Made by a program: the position numbers and the translations under genes
Shown here: piece after piece, positions 36,701 to 45,914 of the stretch
Position numbering within the stretch: position 1 is the stretch's first letter
Layout: each line of letters opens with the position of its first letter
NCBI RefSeq assembly: GCF_001949145.1
Contig: NW_019091546.1
Span: 167,708-231,707, forward strand
From: Acanthaster planci
Taxonomy: Eukaryota > Echinodermata > Asteroidea > Valvatida > Acanthasteridae
Direction of reading: 5' to 3'
Length of the DNA stretch: 64,000 nt
Notes under the pieces: model-generated
Database searches by the model: none
Seen by the model: the letters and a program-made list of their open reading frames with translations, nothing else
What the model was told of the DNA's origin: nothing

Positions 36701-39005
36701 TGGAAAACACGCCATGTACAACACTTTTTGTTTTGAGTCAGAAAAACTGAGGAAATCCCAAAGTACACAAGACTTTGAACAACTGGCAATGGCACACATG
36801 GCTGGTCAGAAACAAAAAACCTGTTTTACTGAGGAAAAGGTTGTGTACAATGCCGTCAATGCCTGCACTAAGATGTGTACATACATGTAGTTAAACAATA
36901 CCTGTTCATCATCTGTCACTTCACTGTACAGGTTTGGTTGCAGCTGTCTATCCTCATTCTGTAAGAACTCATCCAGTGCAATAGGGTCACTGTAGGGGTG
37001 AAATATCAAGACAGGATCATTTTAGGGGTAAGTACGAACATATGGGGTTACTGGAGGGGTGTAACATTAACGTGTAGGATCACTGTAGGCTGGTAGGGGC
37101 GTAATATGAAGACGGGGTCACTTGGGGGGTGGAATATTAACAAGGGAGGGGTGACTGTAAGTGATGGCAGTTCCACGGTTGTTGGACGGCAGAAACATGT
37201 AGATCCCAGTGGCTATTTTTGAATGGACAAGCAACTGGACAAGTGTGATGATGTTGCATGTACAGTGCATACATACAGCGAGAATATATATCAATGAAAC
37301 AGCAGTTGGGTGTTTGCATCGAGTTGTGCACTGTTGTGCGCCTATGTGGCAGTGATGTCACACTCAATCCCAAGGACCCAACATCTTGCATTTCACTAGT
37401 GTTTATCATTCTTCAAAATCCCCATGCTCATGGGATCTACCGTATATGTGCATTAAAGACGAGGAAAACTTCCCAGCCAAGTTTGTTAGACGTTTTACCG
37501 GGTGTTTCCCCCCCCCCAAAAAAAAATCAGAACAGTCAGCAGGCACGTTACAGTACACTGGAAAAAGCATCTCTTGTAAGAAGCCTCTATACCCCTGCCG
37601 CACTGCCAACAGTGGCAGAGGTTCAAACAACTCCTGTTGATCTAGCAAGACTTTAGAGGAGGAGTCAAGGTACAAATGATAACACTTGACCCCGCTGACG
37701 ACTTCTTGCACTAGCAACAACTGCTTGCGAGTTTCAGCGATTGGGAGACTTTTGTCAGATTTCATTTTTTGTGGTACTGGTATAATCCATCCTCTAAGGG
37801 TGCGAATTTACGTTTAATTTGAAAAACACAACAAACTGTATACAATGTAAATAGCTGACATGAAGTTCCGGTGATGAATTCAAGGTACATTGTATTTCTT
37901 TGATATGACCAAGCAGTAAAGCGTTCTGACAATCAAATTTCATTTTGGAAGCATCATTCACAATAAAAATGAACACAAGATTACATCAATAAAAAGGTCA
38001 AACCATCCAATGGGGCGGTTCCGTTTTAAACGTTTGGGAAAATCTGTTAACGGATTTGGAGACACCTTTTTTTCGTTTAAACGTTTAAATCTGTAAACAT
38101 CCTACCCTCACCATCGTCAAACTGTAAATATCCAGGTTTAGTAGTTTTGCGGCTAACTTGTATTGTAACTCCCTCGCACCCTTGTGAGAAACTTTCCCCA
38201 ATTACCCCAAGTGAACCACGATGAAGAAAACATGGGCATATCTAGGAATTCTCCGTGGAGGGGGTGGGAACACTAGAAGGGAGCAACCTATTTCCCGGGG
38301 GTGGGGTGTGAGAGGAAGGATAACACTCTTTGAGCTGAACTGCTGCATTTACAGTGAGAGGGGGTAAATTTTATAGGTTTCCTTTAAAAGGAAGGTCCCT
38401 GTTCCTTTTTTTTCAGCATTTTCATTTTTTCTCCCTTTGTTCCGGGTGGGAGGGGGACAAGTGCCCTTCCAACATCCAGCCCTCACAATGCCGATGGGAG
38501 TAAATTACTGACGAACTCTTTGTAGGAGTCCCCGCCCTCCCAACAAGAAACTTTCATGTGAAATTGGAAAGCATAACAAGACAAGGGTTAAATTTTCAAG
38601 AGGTATCGTGCTGTTTTGTCTGAAAGGGGCTTTTTACTCATAGCCTGTGCCTGTATTTATTTGGAACTAGTAGAGACCCAGACCCACACGTAGCTTTGAG
38701 ACGGGATTCTGGCACCGCCTACACTGTACATGTACATTAACATTGACTAGCTCCACTTTCCTAACTTCTGCAACATTCTCAAGACTTCTTGGTAGATTTT
38801 GAGGTTAATGAGGTTAATAATTTTAAATCTCCTATAATTTGCTTCAAACATTATTCCCTCTCTCCAAAAAAACCCAAAAAAATCCAACAACAAAAACTAA
38901 TTCTGGGACTTTCGAGAATTGCTTCAATGCTCTAGCATTTCTTTCCAAAAAGACAAACAGAAGAACTTACCCAATAACGTCCAGTAAGCATCGACCATCA
39001 TCCAT
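20416..39005 (-). CDS. bicra: BICRA/BICRAL (GLTSCR1 family) subunit of the ncBAF/GBAF remodelling complex, complete
   Basis: Thirteen coding exons on the minus strand, all GT-AG with matching phases: 39005-38971, 36989-36902, 36005-32289, 30798-30582, 30256-30003, 29254-29105, 28488-28402, 27360-27152, 24906-24758, 23581-23487, 23284-23182, 22918-22782 and 21759-20416. They total 6585 nt, or 2194 residues plus stop. The start reads MDDGRCLLDVIG then DPIALDEFL, matching the vertebrate BICRA N-terminus. A long Gln-rich region follows (about residues 42-1516), then a Lys/Glu/Arg-rich segment (1517-1585) and the conserved GLTSCR1 domain (about 1588-1701). The C-terminal region is acidic and Ser-rich, with the motifs AINSILDLQ and AAVNSILF. 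In vertebrates the GLTSCR1 domain binds BRD9 and SMARCA4 and nucleates ncBAF. Both assembly gaps fall outside the coding exons. The family call is firm; whether one gene covers both vertebrate paralogues is inferred from the phylum. Confidence 0.94.
22050..22635. repeat. TTAA-flanked MITE (piggyBac-type), long family, copy 1
   Basis: In BICRA intron 12. Begins TTAACCACTTGCTGCCGGGC and ends with the inverse GGCAGCATGTGGTTAG, so the TTAA on the right has decayed to TTAG. The inner sequence (AGCCAGGCCTGCAGCC, GGAGCACTTTTGTC, GGCAATTCCCAGCAGC) is shared with copies at 62289-62853 and, inverted, at 55489-55668. TTAA target sites point to the piggyBac superfamily. It is non-coding. Confidence 0.75.
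23182..23284 (-). CDS. bicra: BICRA exon 11, end of GLTSCR1 domain
   Basis: Encodes RLRPSAEVVMIERMFLSDER followed by NKLEADKKLAAANK, the counterpart of the vertebrate SPSAEMVMIDRMF segment that closes the GLTSCR1 domain. Acceptor TTTTGGCAG and donor GTAAAT; it ends after one base of a Glu codon completed by exon 12. This is one of the most diagnostic segments for the family assignment. Confidence 0.94.
23487..23581 (-). CDS. bicra: BICRA exon 10, core of GLTSCR1 domain
   Basis: Encodes (T)DEIFETKCIGLMEKKQRML then DKYQLLLYNESM, aligned with the vertebrate DEEFE...LNKYRLLLLEES helix. Two bases at its 5' end complete a Thr codon begun in exon 9. Acceptor CCCACAG and donor GTGAGT. Confidence 0.94.
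23874..24034. repeat. hAT-like MITE, CAGGGGTGTGAGTGG family, copy 1
   Basis: In BICRA intron 9. The left end CAGGTGTCTGAAAATTCAGC and right end GGCCACTCACACCCCTG are imperfect inverse termini. The inner sequence TCTAGATGTTGACCCTAAAT, TTGTACACCTTGTCTG and GGGAACTTTTTACA recurs at 63474-63653 in the same orientation. The CAGGGGTG tip is typical of hAT elements. Confidence 0.65.
24758..24906 (-). CDS. bicra: BICRA exon 9, start of GLTSCR1 domain
   Basis: Encodes LAKQLAQDQASAEKADTKK then PFTTASKAIKRLLPFHLCQD, matching the vertebrate DQ...PF.S.EDA..RLLPYH signature at the front of the GLTSCR1 domain. The first base completes a Pro codon begun in exon 8. The last base gives the first position of the Thr codon completed by exon 10. 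Confidence 0.94.
25633..25775. repeat. Pogo/Tigger-like MITE fragment with TTATAACGAA iterons
   Basis: In BICRA intron 8. Contains CAACTCTCGTTATTACAAAA, AATTATAATGAAATTCCG, ATTATAACAAACACTGGTCC and GTTACAGCGAAATCGCATTG, a decayed series of the CTCGTTATAACGAAATTCCG words common in pogo-type MITEs. Boundaries are approximate. Confidence 0.4.
26874..26981. other. Assembly gap (108 N)
   Basis: Run of N inside BICRA intron 8. Exon 8 ends with two bases of a codon and exon 9 supplies exactly one, so no exon is needed in the gap, although a phase-neutral exon cannot be excluded. Confidence 0.99.
27152..27360 (-). CDS. bicra: BICRA exon 8, charged Lys/Glu/Arg segment
   Basis: Opens with KNIAIKPAIASKP and runs into a dense basic/acidic repeat (HKHKSKHKDKDKERERDK and similar) ending KKPKPTP. 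This is a likely disordered, helical, nuclear targeting segment just before the GLTSCR1 domain. Acceptor TTTCTCAG; donor GTAAGC; ends in phase 2, matching exon 9. The codon run AAG/GAG/CGG makes this a purine-rich coding repeat. Confidence 0.9.
29105..29254 (-). CDS. bicra: BICRA exon 6, LTPKQRLLVRQLQEHLK helix
   Basis: Fifty codons, phase 0 on both sides. Reads GAAQAGNSTLTPKQRLLVRQ then LQEHLKKVTPEQQQQFYKMH and HQPLLLKIQAQ, a predicted amphipathic helical segment in the Gln-rich half. Acceptor CTTTTTTCAG-like and donor GTCAGT. Exons 4 (30798-30582), 5 (30256-30003) and 7 (28488-28402) around it are Gln/Ala/Ser-rich and in matching phases. Confidence 0.88.
32289..36005 (-). CDS. bicra: BICRA exon 3, giant Gln-rich exon (1239 codons)
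   Basis: A single open exon of 3717 nt, phase 0 at both ends (acceptor TTTTATGGTCAG, donor GTAAGT). The 5' third keeps conserved non-repetitive blocks: LHYLAPGSTIIARNAAGQPV, MLQAVQSMTQSL, GQPIQIIPSNQLLQ and QVIIGGAPGQQITLVQAP. These resemble the BICRA N-terminal half. A basic patch KKSSRPSKKKKT follows, then a long stretch of poly-Gln runs coded by mixed CAG/CAA, with MTIGQALLALINQSGKGQQ as an ordered island. Open frames on the plus strand across this exon are shadows of the CTG-rich complement. Confidence 0.93.
36902..36989 (-). CDS. bicra: BICRA exon 2
   Basis: Encodes DPIALDEFLQNEDRQLQPNL then YSEVTDDEQ. It joins exon 1 in phase (GG|T) to give DVIGDPIALDEFL, paralogous to the vertebrate DVICDPQALNDFL. 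Acceptor CACCCCTACAG; donor GTATTG, which is weaker than the other donors. The acceptor lies inside a 31-bp tandem repeat array (36975-37160). Confidence 0.9.
36975..37160. repeat. 31-bp minisatellite overlapping the BICRA exon 2 acceptor
   Basis: About five degenerate units of the form GGRTCACTGTAGGGGTGNAA plus TATNAAGAC (plus strand). The first unit contains the exon 2 acceptor and its first coding bases. Read on the minus strand, each unit resembles CACCCCTACAGTGACC, so the array repeats a splice-acceptor-like sequence in the intron. Unit lengths vary from 30 to 38 bp. Confidence 0.75.
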
Positions 39006-39020
39006 GGCCTACTGCTGGAC
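38971..39020 (-). CDS. bicra: BICRA exon with start codon (coding part 39005-38971)
   Basis: Acceptor TTCTTCTGTACCAG precedes 39020. Fifteen untranslated bases, with an in-frame TAG, come before ATG at 39005-39003, followed by MDDGRCLLDVI and donor GTAAGT at 38970. The near identity with the vertebrate BICRA start MDDEDGRCLLDVI fixes the start. Because the exon opens with an acceptor, a 5' non-coding exon must exist upstream. Confidence 0.92.
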
Positions 39021-40366
39021 CTGGTACAGAAGAAAAAGGACAAGGAACTGATTTGATGAACCCCTGTACTCACGGGTAACCAAGTGTAGGCAAGAGAACC
39101 AAGCAGGCAGTCATGTGTACGCAGGGTTTCAGCTCCGGCAAATTGGTTTATTAACTGGTGCTCCGGCTCTGTGCGCATTCCTGCTGCCACTTTTTGCACT
39201 TTTCCCATGTAGTGCTGAGCACCTTTTCCCCCGGCCTCCGGACTACAGGCCAAGATTGTTAACACTTGCCAGATTGGTTGAGGCTGGTATGTGTGTGACA
39301 GCAGGCCACCTGGTACACCTTTTACCAGAATAGTGGACCCAGAGGATTTCAACCCCCTAGGACTCACCTCTGACTTTCAAATTTTTTTCCTTTTTTTTCT
39401 TGTAGAGAGACATTTTTCCCTCCCCTTCTTTCTTTCATCTTAAGTGGCTCGTCACATTTTTTGGTGCAGTGACTTTTAAGGAGGAGAGCTACATGTACTT
39501 GGAAAACATGCATTGAGCCTCCCCCTCAGAATGTACATGTAAATACCATACTTTTTGTTCGAGTTCACAGGGGGATTTGTGATCCCCCTTTAGCAAATTT
39601 AATTGCACCCCTATTTGAAAATGCAAGCTGCACTATCCCGACCATGTATTTCAGAGACTTTACTTCTTCTGGTGGAAGTTTACTTATTATTTTCTGTCAC
39701 CATTTGGGAATTCCACTTTAAAAAAGGCCTGTGCTCTAACTCTATCAGACTGTCTCTCAGTACTTTGCACAAGGGCCCTCTCAGTCGTCCTGGATGAAAT
39801 CATGTGCAAAACAATGAATGAATGGTAACGGTGGATCTTGTTGCATTGAGCATATACTGTACATGTACATATACCAGAGAAAGACACGTTGGCTGGCCTT
39901 GACTCTGTGCACCCTCCCACTTCAGTGCACATGTGGACTACTGTAGCAGTTTATTACTTCTATAAATCAAGTACGGTTAGGTAAGGGCAAACAAAGTTAA
40001 TTACAATGGCATACATTCATTTCAACGAATCTGAAACTTGGCCAAGGACTTTGAAGCGACACCAATTTTCATAAACTGGGCACTGCAGAAGTGCAGGTGT
40101 TCGCTGAATAGAAGCAGATGCTAAATAATCGTACTGACCTTGTTCCAAATGGTATACATGTAGGACAGCTACGTTGGGAGAAGCAACATGGCGACACTTG
40201 CTTCAGAGCACTTTTCAACGACAAAAATAATCTTTACGTAGACGATGCCTGACCAGAGAACAAATGCACCTGGAAATAATACAATGAAATTTTTTTCAAG
40301 ATGACTTGAAGAAAGCACCTGAACATGGAAACATGAGACTCCGCGATGGCCGGATGGAGAATTGAG

Positions 40367-40398
40367 TCCTCCAAAATCCTTCGGGTGGTTTTGGAGGA
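40367..40398. repeat. Hairpin TCCTCCAAAA/TTTTGGAGGA
   Basis: TCCTCCAAAATCC pairs with GGTTTTGGAGGA across a 7-nt loop, with one bulged T. The GGAGGATT half recurs at 40399, about 40600, about 40660 and about 40719, giving a loose cluster of one word over 350 bp. Confidence 0.5.
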
Positions 40399-41622
40399 TT
40401 CTGGAGGATTGAGGATGAATGGCAACAGTACATGGCTGATTACGAAGGATGCCACGTATGAATGTCGTGGGTCGGACCTTGTGCTGTTTAAGCTTAGTCA
40501 TACATGTACATAAATGTAGCCCGGTAGTACTTTGAAATCAACCGCACTGCTCGAGAATGCCATGTGCACTGCCTAACATTATTGGCAGGAATTACCGGAA
40601 GATTTTGAAGGATTGAGGAGCTGAGTACCTCTCATTTTGAATATACGTGCAAAGATTGGAGGATTTTAGAGGCTCGAGGATGAACGTAATTTTTGGACTA
40701 TGGTCACTGGAGCATGTTGGAGGATTAAGGGTGTGCCCTAGCAAAAAAAGGCCCTTGTGGATATCAGGGTTAAGCTACATGTACATGTAAGCTCAAATTT
40801 CCCTGGATAACATACAATTACTTTAGCCTGCAGAAATCATTTACCACTCCCCCAATGGCCCATACAAGAAATTTATGAAAGTTCTATTTTGGGGGTTCAG
40901 TAAACATGAACAGGTTCACTGAAGCTGGATTTGAAGCTGTACGCCCCCTCCCTAACACAGTGCAGACATCCCACCACATGAGTTACCCATGCCCAATCTG
41001 AAGTACCTCAACATGTCGTTCTTTAACAGGTGGATAATCTGATACAGGGTGTACATGCTTTTTGGTAGTTTGATTTCTGATAAGTCAAGCCTTGATTTTT
41101 CCAGTGACTCCTACTTTTTTTTTACTTTTACATGTACATGCAAAATTGGTTTCCCACAAGAGAACTGGTCAGTTCTGTTGATAAAGCTTCTTATGGGGAG
41201 CTGGTCTTCAAACTTATATCTGAGATTTGATTTAAATTTCCTCTGACACCATTCACCAAATCCTGAGGAGAGTCCTGCTGACAAGCAGGTTCTGCAGATG
41301 TTTTCATTTTTTTCTTCTTCAGAAAATCTTCTAAAAATCATCACACATGTACGTTACTTTCTCGTCTAAGGGATTTTTGGGGCTTTTTCTCTGTTTTTGA
41401 AGTTTGAATCAAACAAAATGCAATGTCTTCCTCTGGCAAAATTTCTCTTCAGGCAAACTTGAATTCTCAATTCTGATTCATCGATCCATGCCAACAGACA
41501 GTGTGACAAATAACCATGTTGCACAGCCCAAGTTAAACCCCTCATAATGCACTAACCTAACTCCATGCAATGCGCACAATTGCAAAATTTACTGTAAATT
41601 CAAAGGTAGTATATGAAGACTA

Positions 41623-43332
41623 CCCCGAAAAAGATATAGCGCACCTCGGTTGTATTTTTCAGTTGCTTATTTTTCCATAAAATATCTGTTTGTCAATAAA
41701 TTGACTAACCTGAGTCTTGTGTCATAATTTTAATCAAATAAATTCATATTTCGAAGGGTCCATGTTGGTCCTATGGTTCCATTTAAGAACGATGTCGCGA
41801 CAGCATTTCGCAACCATGTAAAATCGCCATACTGAAAGCCTCATTAAATATTCATGAAGCTCATTTATATATTATAGTGGCATTTAAACCAATGGCAACA
41901 AACTTCGCACGGCGGGAAAATACATTTTCTGAATATTTATGAAGTAAAAGTTGACCCCCATTGAAGGCTATGGAAACTGGGGATTCTAGTGCTTTATATA
42001 GGGGGGCTATTTTGCATATGAATCCTTTCACTTGAATCTCAAAGCCGAACACAATGGCATGAGGAAGGAATTTCGAAACGAGAGATAACCAGGCGTCTTG
42101 GCATCAATGACAACACCGTCAGGACTAATTTAAAGAAGCTGGTGGAAAGAAGATCCATGGCAAGTCTCCCCAAATCTGGCCGTCCAAGGTCCATCAGTGC
42201 ACGGGATGACCGATTCCTGGTGTGGACATGCCGGCGAAACCATTTTCTTACTGCCCCCGATTTGCGAATGGAACTAGCCCAGACTGGCGTCGACGTCCAT
42301 CACTCCACCGTGTCTCGTCGCCTAGCAGCAGCTGGCTTGAATGGTTGGGTAACAAGGCACAAGCCCCGCCTTGCAGCTACCCACAAAGCAAGGCGTCTAG
42401 CCTGGCCCCGCGAGCATCTGGCACAGACGGCTGATGACTGGAGCCGCGTTCTTTGGAGCGATGAGTCGTGGTTCCAGCTGTATCAATCAGACGGCCACGT
42501 TTATGTCAGAAGGGTGGTGGGGGAGGAGTTTTCGGAGAACTGTGTGGTTCCGTCAGTAAAGCATGGAGGATCTGGCTTCATGGTTTGAGCTCTGTGGGCA
42601 CCGGTGCGCTGACACGGGTTGCGGAGAATATCAACGCCGGTGTTTACATCGATATTCTCTGCGACCACATGCTGCCTTCTGCCCACGGTTTGATCGGCCT
42701 TGACTTCCTGTTTCAGCGCAACAATGCTCCCCCACACACTGCAAGAATTACACAGGAATTCTTGGCCGATCCAACCCCTGATTTCATCACTGAAATGGGG
42801 GGCAGTTGGCAGTTTGAGGTGATGGAGTGGCCAGCCCAGAGTCCTGACCTCAATCCATTGGAGAATCTTTGGAACGAGCTTGAATTGCGACTCTGTCATG
42901 AGAATCGGAGGCCTGAAAGTAAGGAGGAGCTGTTCCAAATCCTCCGGCAGATTTGGGATGGAATGGACCGTCATTTCATCACCAATCTCTTGGCTTCAAT
43001 GCCAAGAAGGTGTCAAAGCGTTATCCATGCTCGTGGAGGTTTTACACGCTACTAAACTGATCAAGGTCCTTCGTGTTCATTGGCCTGCCGGTGTGGCACC
43101 GCGATCTTGGATTTTGCTACGTCCCCCACTGACTTTGTACACACAGAAAACAGTTCAGTTCATTTTTTATCATTTTAATAACATTTAAACATAAATATGC
43201 GATACCAAGGACAATTTTATTGAAGCATACACATCAATTAAGATTTCTATAATGCTTTTGTTTAATGTTTTAAATATTACATGAGAGCAACAACGAAATA
43301 TAATGTTCACGTGCGCTCTATCTTTTGCGGGG
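41623..43332 (+). mobile_element. Tc1/mariner-family transposon, decayed
   Basis: About 1.7 kb. The left end CCCCGAAAAAGATATAGCGC and right end (inverse) CCCCGCAAAAGATAGAGCGC are terminal inverted repeats, with weaker similarity continuing to about 45 bp. TA precedes the left end (41621-41622) and CA follows the right end (43333-43334), consistent with a TA target duplication with one mutated base. One transposase gene in the middle is broken. It sits in BICRA intron 1. Confidence 0.9.
42022..43055 (+). pseudogene. Tc1-like transposase, frameshifted and catalytically altered
   Basis: Frame 1 (42022-42588) has an N-terminal helix-turn-helix (ISKREITRRLGINDNTV), a linker (SLPKSGRPRSIS), a second HTH-like part (STVSRRLAAAGLNGW) and the first catalytic block LWSDESWFQLY. 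It stops right after KHGGSGFMV. The second half continues in another frame to 43055 with FQRNNAPPHTA, EWPAQSPDLNPLENLWNELE and a normal C-terminus. The shift at about 42586 looks like a small deletion. The second catalytic residue, normally Asp in the QDNA motif, is Asn here. The combined length of about 345 codons is usual for Tc1. No in-frame ATG sits at the expected start. Confidence 0.9.
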
Positions 43333-43929
43333 CATTGTATGTTTGTACACATAGGCCCTTATAACGTTATCTTTACTGCCCACGTCTAGTTTGCTTGAGG
43401 ATAAATTTGTTATCATACTCACACTTGCGGAACACAGAATAATGTACATGCTACTGTGTCCCGTGTACCACTTGGCCGAAGGGGCACAGGTGCACTACAT
43501 GTACATTATTGTGTGTTCCACCCGCACTCTTGTGATAACTAATGCAAACTGCATACTACAGTCCCCAAGGAAAAGTGCAAGTATTTTCTTTATTTTTGAA
43601 CTGTTGAACAGCTATACAATGCCATGACTGTACTTGTACATGTATGTCTACAAGCGATTTGTACATGTCAGAGATAAAGCTTGAGACAGCTGCACAGCCT
43701 TAACTGATTGAAAAAGATATGGCAATGGCCTTTTGCACCTGTACCAATCATTGAGAGATGGTGCACATGTTACCCCGAATCACGGGTGTTTTTTGATGTA
43801 CACACTTGTGTACGCAACCCTTTCTAATACCAGATCCCTTTACATGCAAGTACACAAAGTTGATTGCCAGCAACATGAGGAAACTGAAGTTTACATATAC
43901 ACTGTAATTGTGCTTGTGCAGTACGCGTA

Positions 43930-44280
43930 CCCCCCCCCACAATGTACACTGTACAGTGTACATGTATGTACATGTACAGTGCAAAGCAGTCGGCAAAACA
44001 CTGTTATTCACATACACCTGTACACTATCTTCTTATGTGAATGAACATATGTACATTGTATGCAGAGAACTGACAATCAAAGTGAATGATCTACATGTAC
44101 GTGTAGACTACAGTAGATGCCACAGCATAGGCCTACATGTACATTGTACATGTACATGTACTGTACAATGTACCGTGGGTGCTTCATGTAATTACTACGC
44201 ATGCCATCACATATTAAATCTAATGTATAAGGTCATGTACATGTACTGTACAGGTACATGTACATGTAAATACCTGTACA
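43930..44280. repeat. ACATGTAC/TGTACA-dense low-complexity tract
   Basis: Dense overlapping palindromic words (TGTACA, ACATGTAC, CACTGTACAGTGTACA). They cluster near 43945-43980, 44090-44172 and 44236-44285. The same word is scattered all over the window but only here reaches this density. It yields Cys/Thr/Tyr-rich spurious frames. Confidence 0.7.
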
Positions 44281-44928
44281 CTGTACTGCCAAAAGGATTT
44301 TGTATTACCTTTAGCAGTCAGTCATGTCAGTGATGGGCATGTTTAACAAAATGCAAGCAGGCGCCTACATGTATCTGTACATGTGAACATAAAAGCCTGG
44401 AATGTTTCCCTACTTGTGGAGGGTAATCATGATATGCTTGTCCTGCTTGTGGCAAAGTCAGTTAAACGAAATCCAAAAATTTCAAACATCTGTTACGTGA
44501 TTGATACTTGAAGGTACATGTAATGCAACGGCCTTGTGGTCTGGATCCAGTTGAGACCTCAGGATCTGTGGATGCTCTGTACAAATGTACATCTTATTGG
44601 CTTTGAGACCAGGTCAGGGTTTGAGGGGGCATGTTTGAGAGTCTGTGGGCTCCAGACACTATGCCATCAGTGCTTCAGGATCCCGGCCCTAGAGAGAAAG
44701 GGCCATCAGTAAAGGGGTTCAATCTGTGGACAGTTTTTTTGCACACTGGTTTACACATTTTGGGGAGCCAAAACGTTCTAGTACATGTACGGTGTATGCG
44801 GTAAATTTCTCTCTACCATGTTCATCAGACACACTACAACTTAAGAACACACAATCAGTTTAAAGCTACCGGTACACCCACGAATGCCAAAGTAAAATGT
44901 TACATGGATTGTGCTTCTGGGACTTTTA

Positions 44929-44991
44929 CACTTCCCCATACCACTTTGTCTGATCACTGCACTTCCTCATACCACTTTGTCTGATCACTGC
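44929..44991. repeat. 31-bp tandem duplication
   Basis: CACTTCCCCATACCACTTTG then TCTGATCACTGC is followed by a second copy with one or two differences (CACTTCCTCATACCAC...). Two units only. Confidence 0.8.
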
Positions 44992-45133
44992 TGCTTTTAG
45001 GAACAAAGGGGTCGGAAAACGTCAGATATACATTGTATGTACATATGTACATTTACCGGTATGTCTGAAAATCATTTTAAGCCTCCATGTATGTGATGCG
45101 ACATTCATGGAGCATGAGCTCGGCTCATATTAG

Positions 45134-45914
45134 CCTTTCGTCAAGGCCTTCGTGGCTGTGTTAACTGCAAGGCGACTGGACAGGAGACCAGGCAAGTGGC
45201 ACAGCCACGACACCTTTTCCAACTTAATTTTGAGGTGTTTGTGGTGAATTATTCATTAGCTTTCTGATATGCATTATTCATAAATTTCACGGAAATAGTA
45301 GAAGCAGATGAGTCTCTGACATTGGCATCAACTCCAAAGCTTACACAATGTTTCCATCTGTTTTTCATGAGGGCAATAAGTGGTGAGATGACATTGACAA
45401 CTATGATGCTTGTTGGTGAGGGATGGTGCTGACGTTGGAGTAACACTAGCAAGTAGCAGTTCATCAAGGCCGAATCGTCAAAGCAAAATGGCAGTGCTTG
45501 GAATAAGGAGCTCTTACCAATATCTTGTGGGTAGAGACAAAAATGTCACGCCTACGTACAGATGCTTCAATAGTCTAACGCTGCAACGGTTTAAACTCAG
45601 CAAGGTGAAGTTTTCCAGCAGCATATTCTAAGGAACTGTCCAAATATTGCTCAGACAACTGACCTGCACTCACGGCCGCCGACACACTTGACACGCTTGC
45701 CATCTTTTGTATGCTTCCAATTTGCATAATAGGTTAACGTGTGCTGACCCATCGCACATGATTGGCTGACATTTTTGCTAAACATAAAGAAAAACATAAG
45801 AAATTCCAGACAAGTTCGAAAAGGCCCCATGGTTGCACCACTCGTACATGTGGTCTCCGGTCCAGCTGCTTTGCAGTTACACATAAACACAGCAGCGAAG
45901 GCCTTGACGAAAGG
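45134..45914. mobile_element. 781-bp non-autonomous TIR element with long target duplication
   Basis: The left end CCTTTCGTCAAGGCCTTCGT and the right end (inverse) CCTTTCGTCAAGGCCTTCGC are near-perfect TIRs of about 28 bp, continuing GGCTGTGTT versus TGCTGTGTT. Direct repeats flank it: CTCGGCTCATATTAG (45119-45133) and CTAGGCTCATATCAG (45915-45929), 13 of 15 identical. A target duplication longer than 8 bp argues against hAT or Tc1. A Mutator-type (9-11 bp) duplication is one option. No transposase seen. Confidence 0.75.

Noticed and set aside
42501-42974. 157-codon minus-strand frame
   Set aside because: Shadow of the Tc1-like transposase on the opposite strand.
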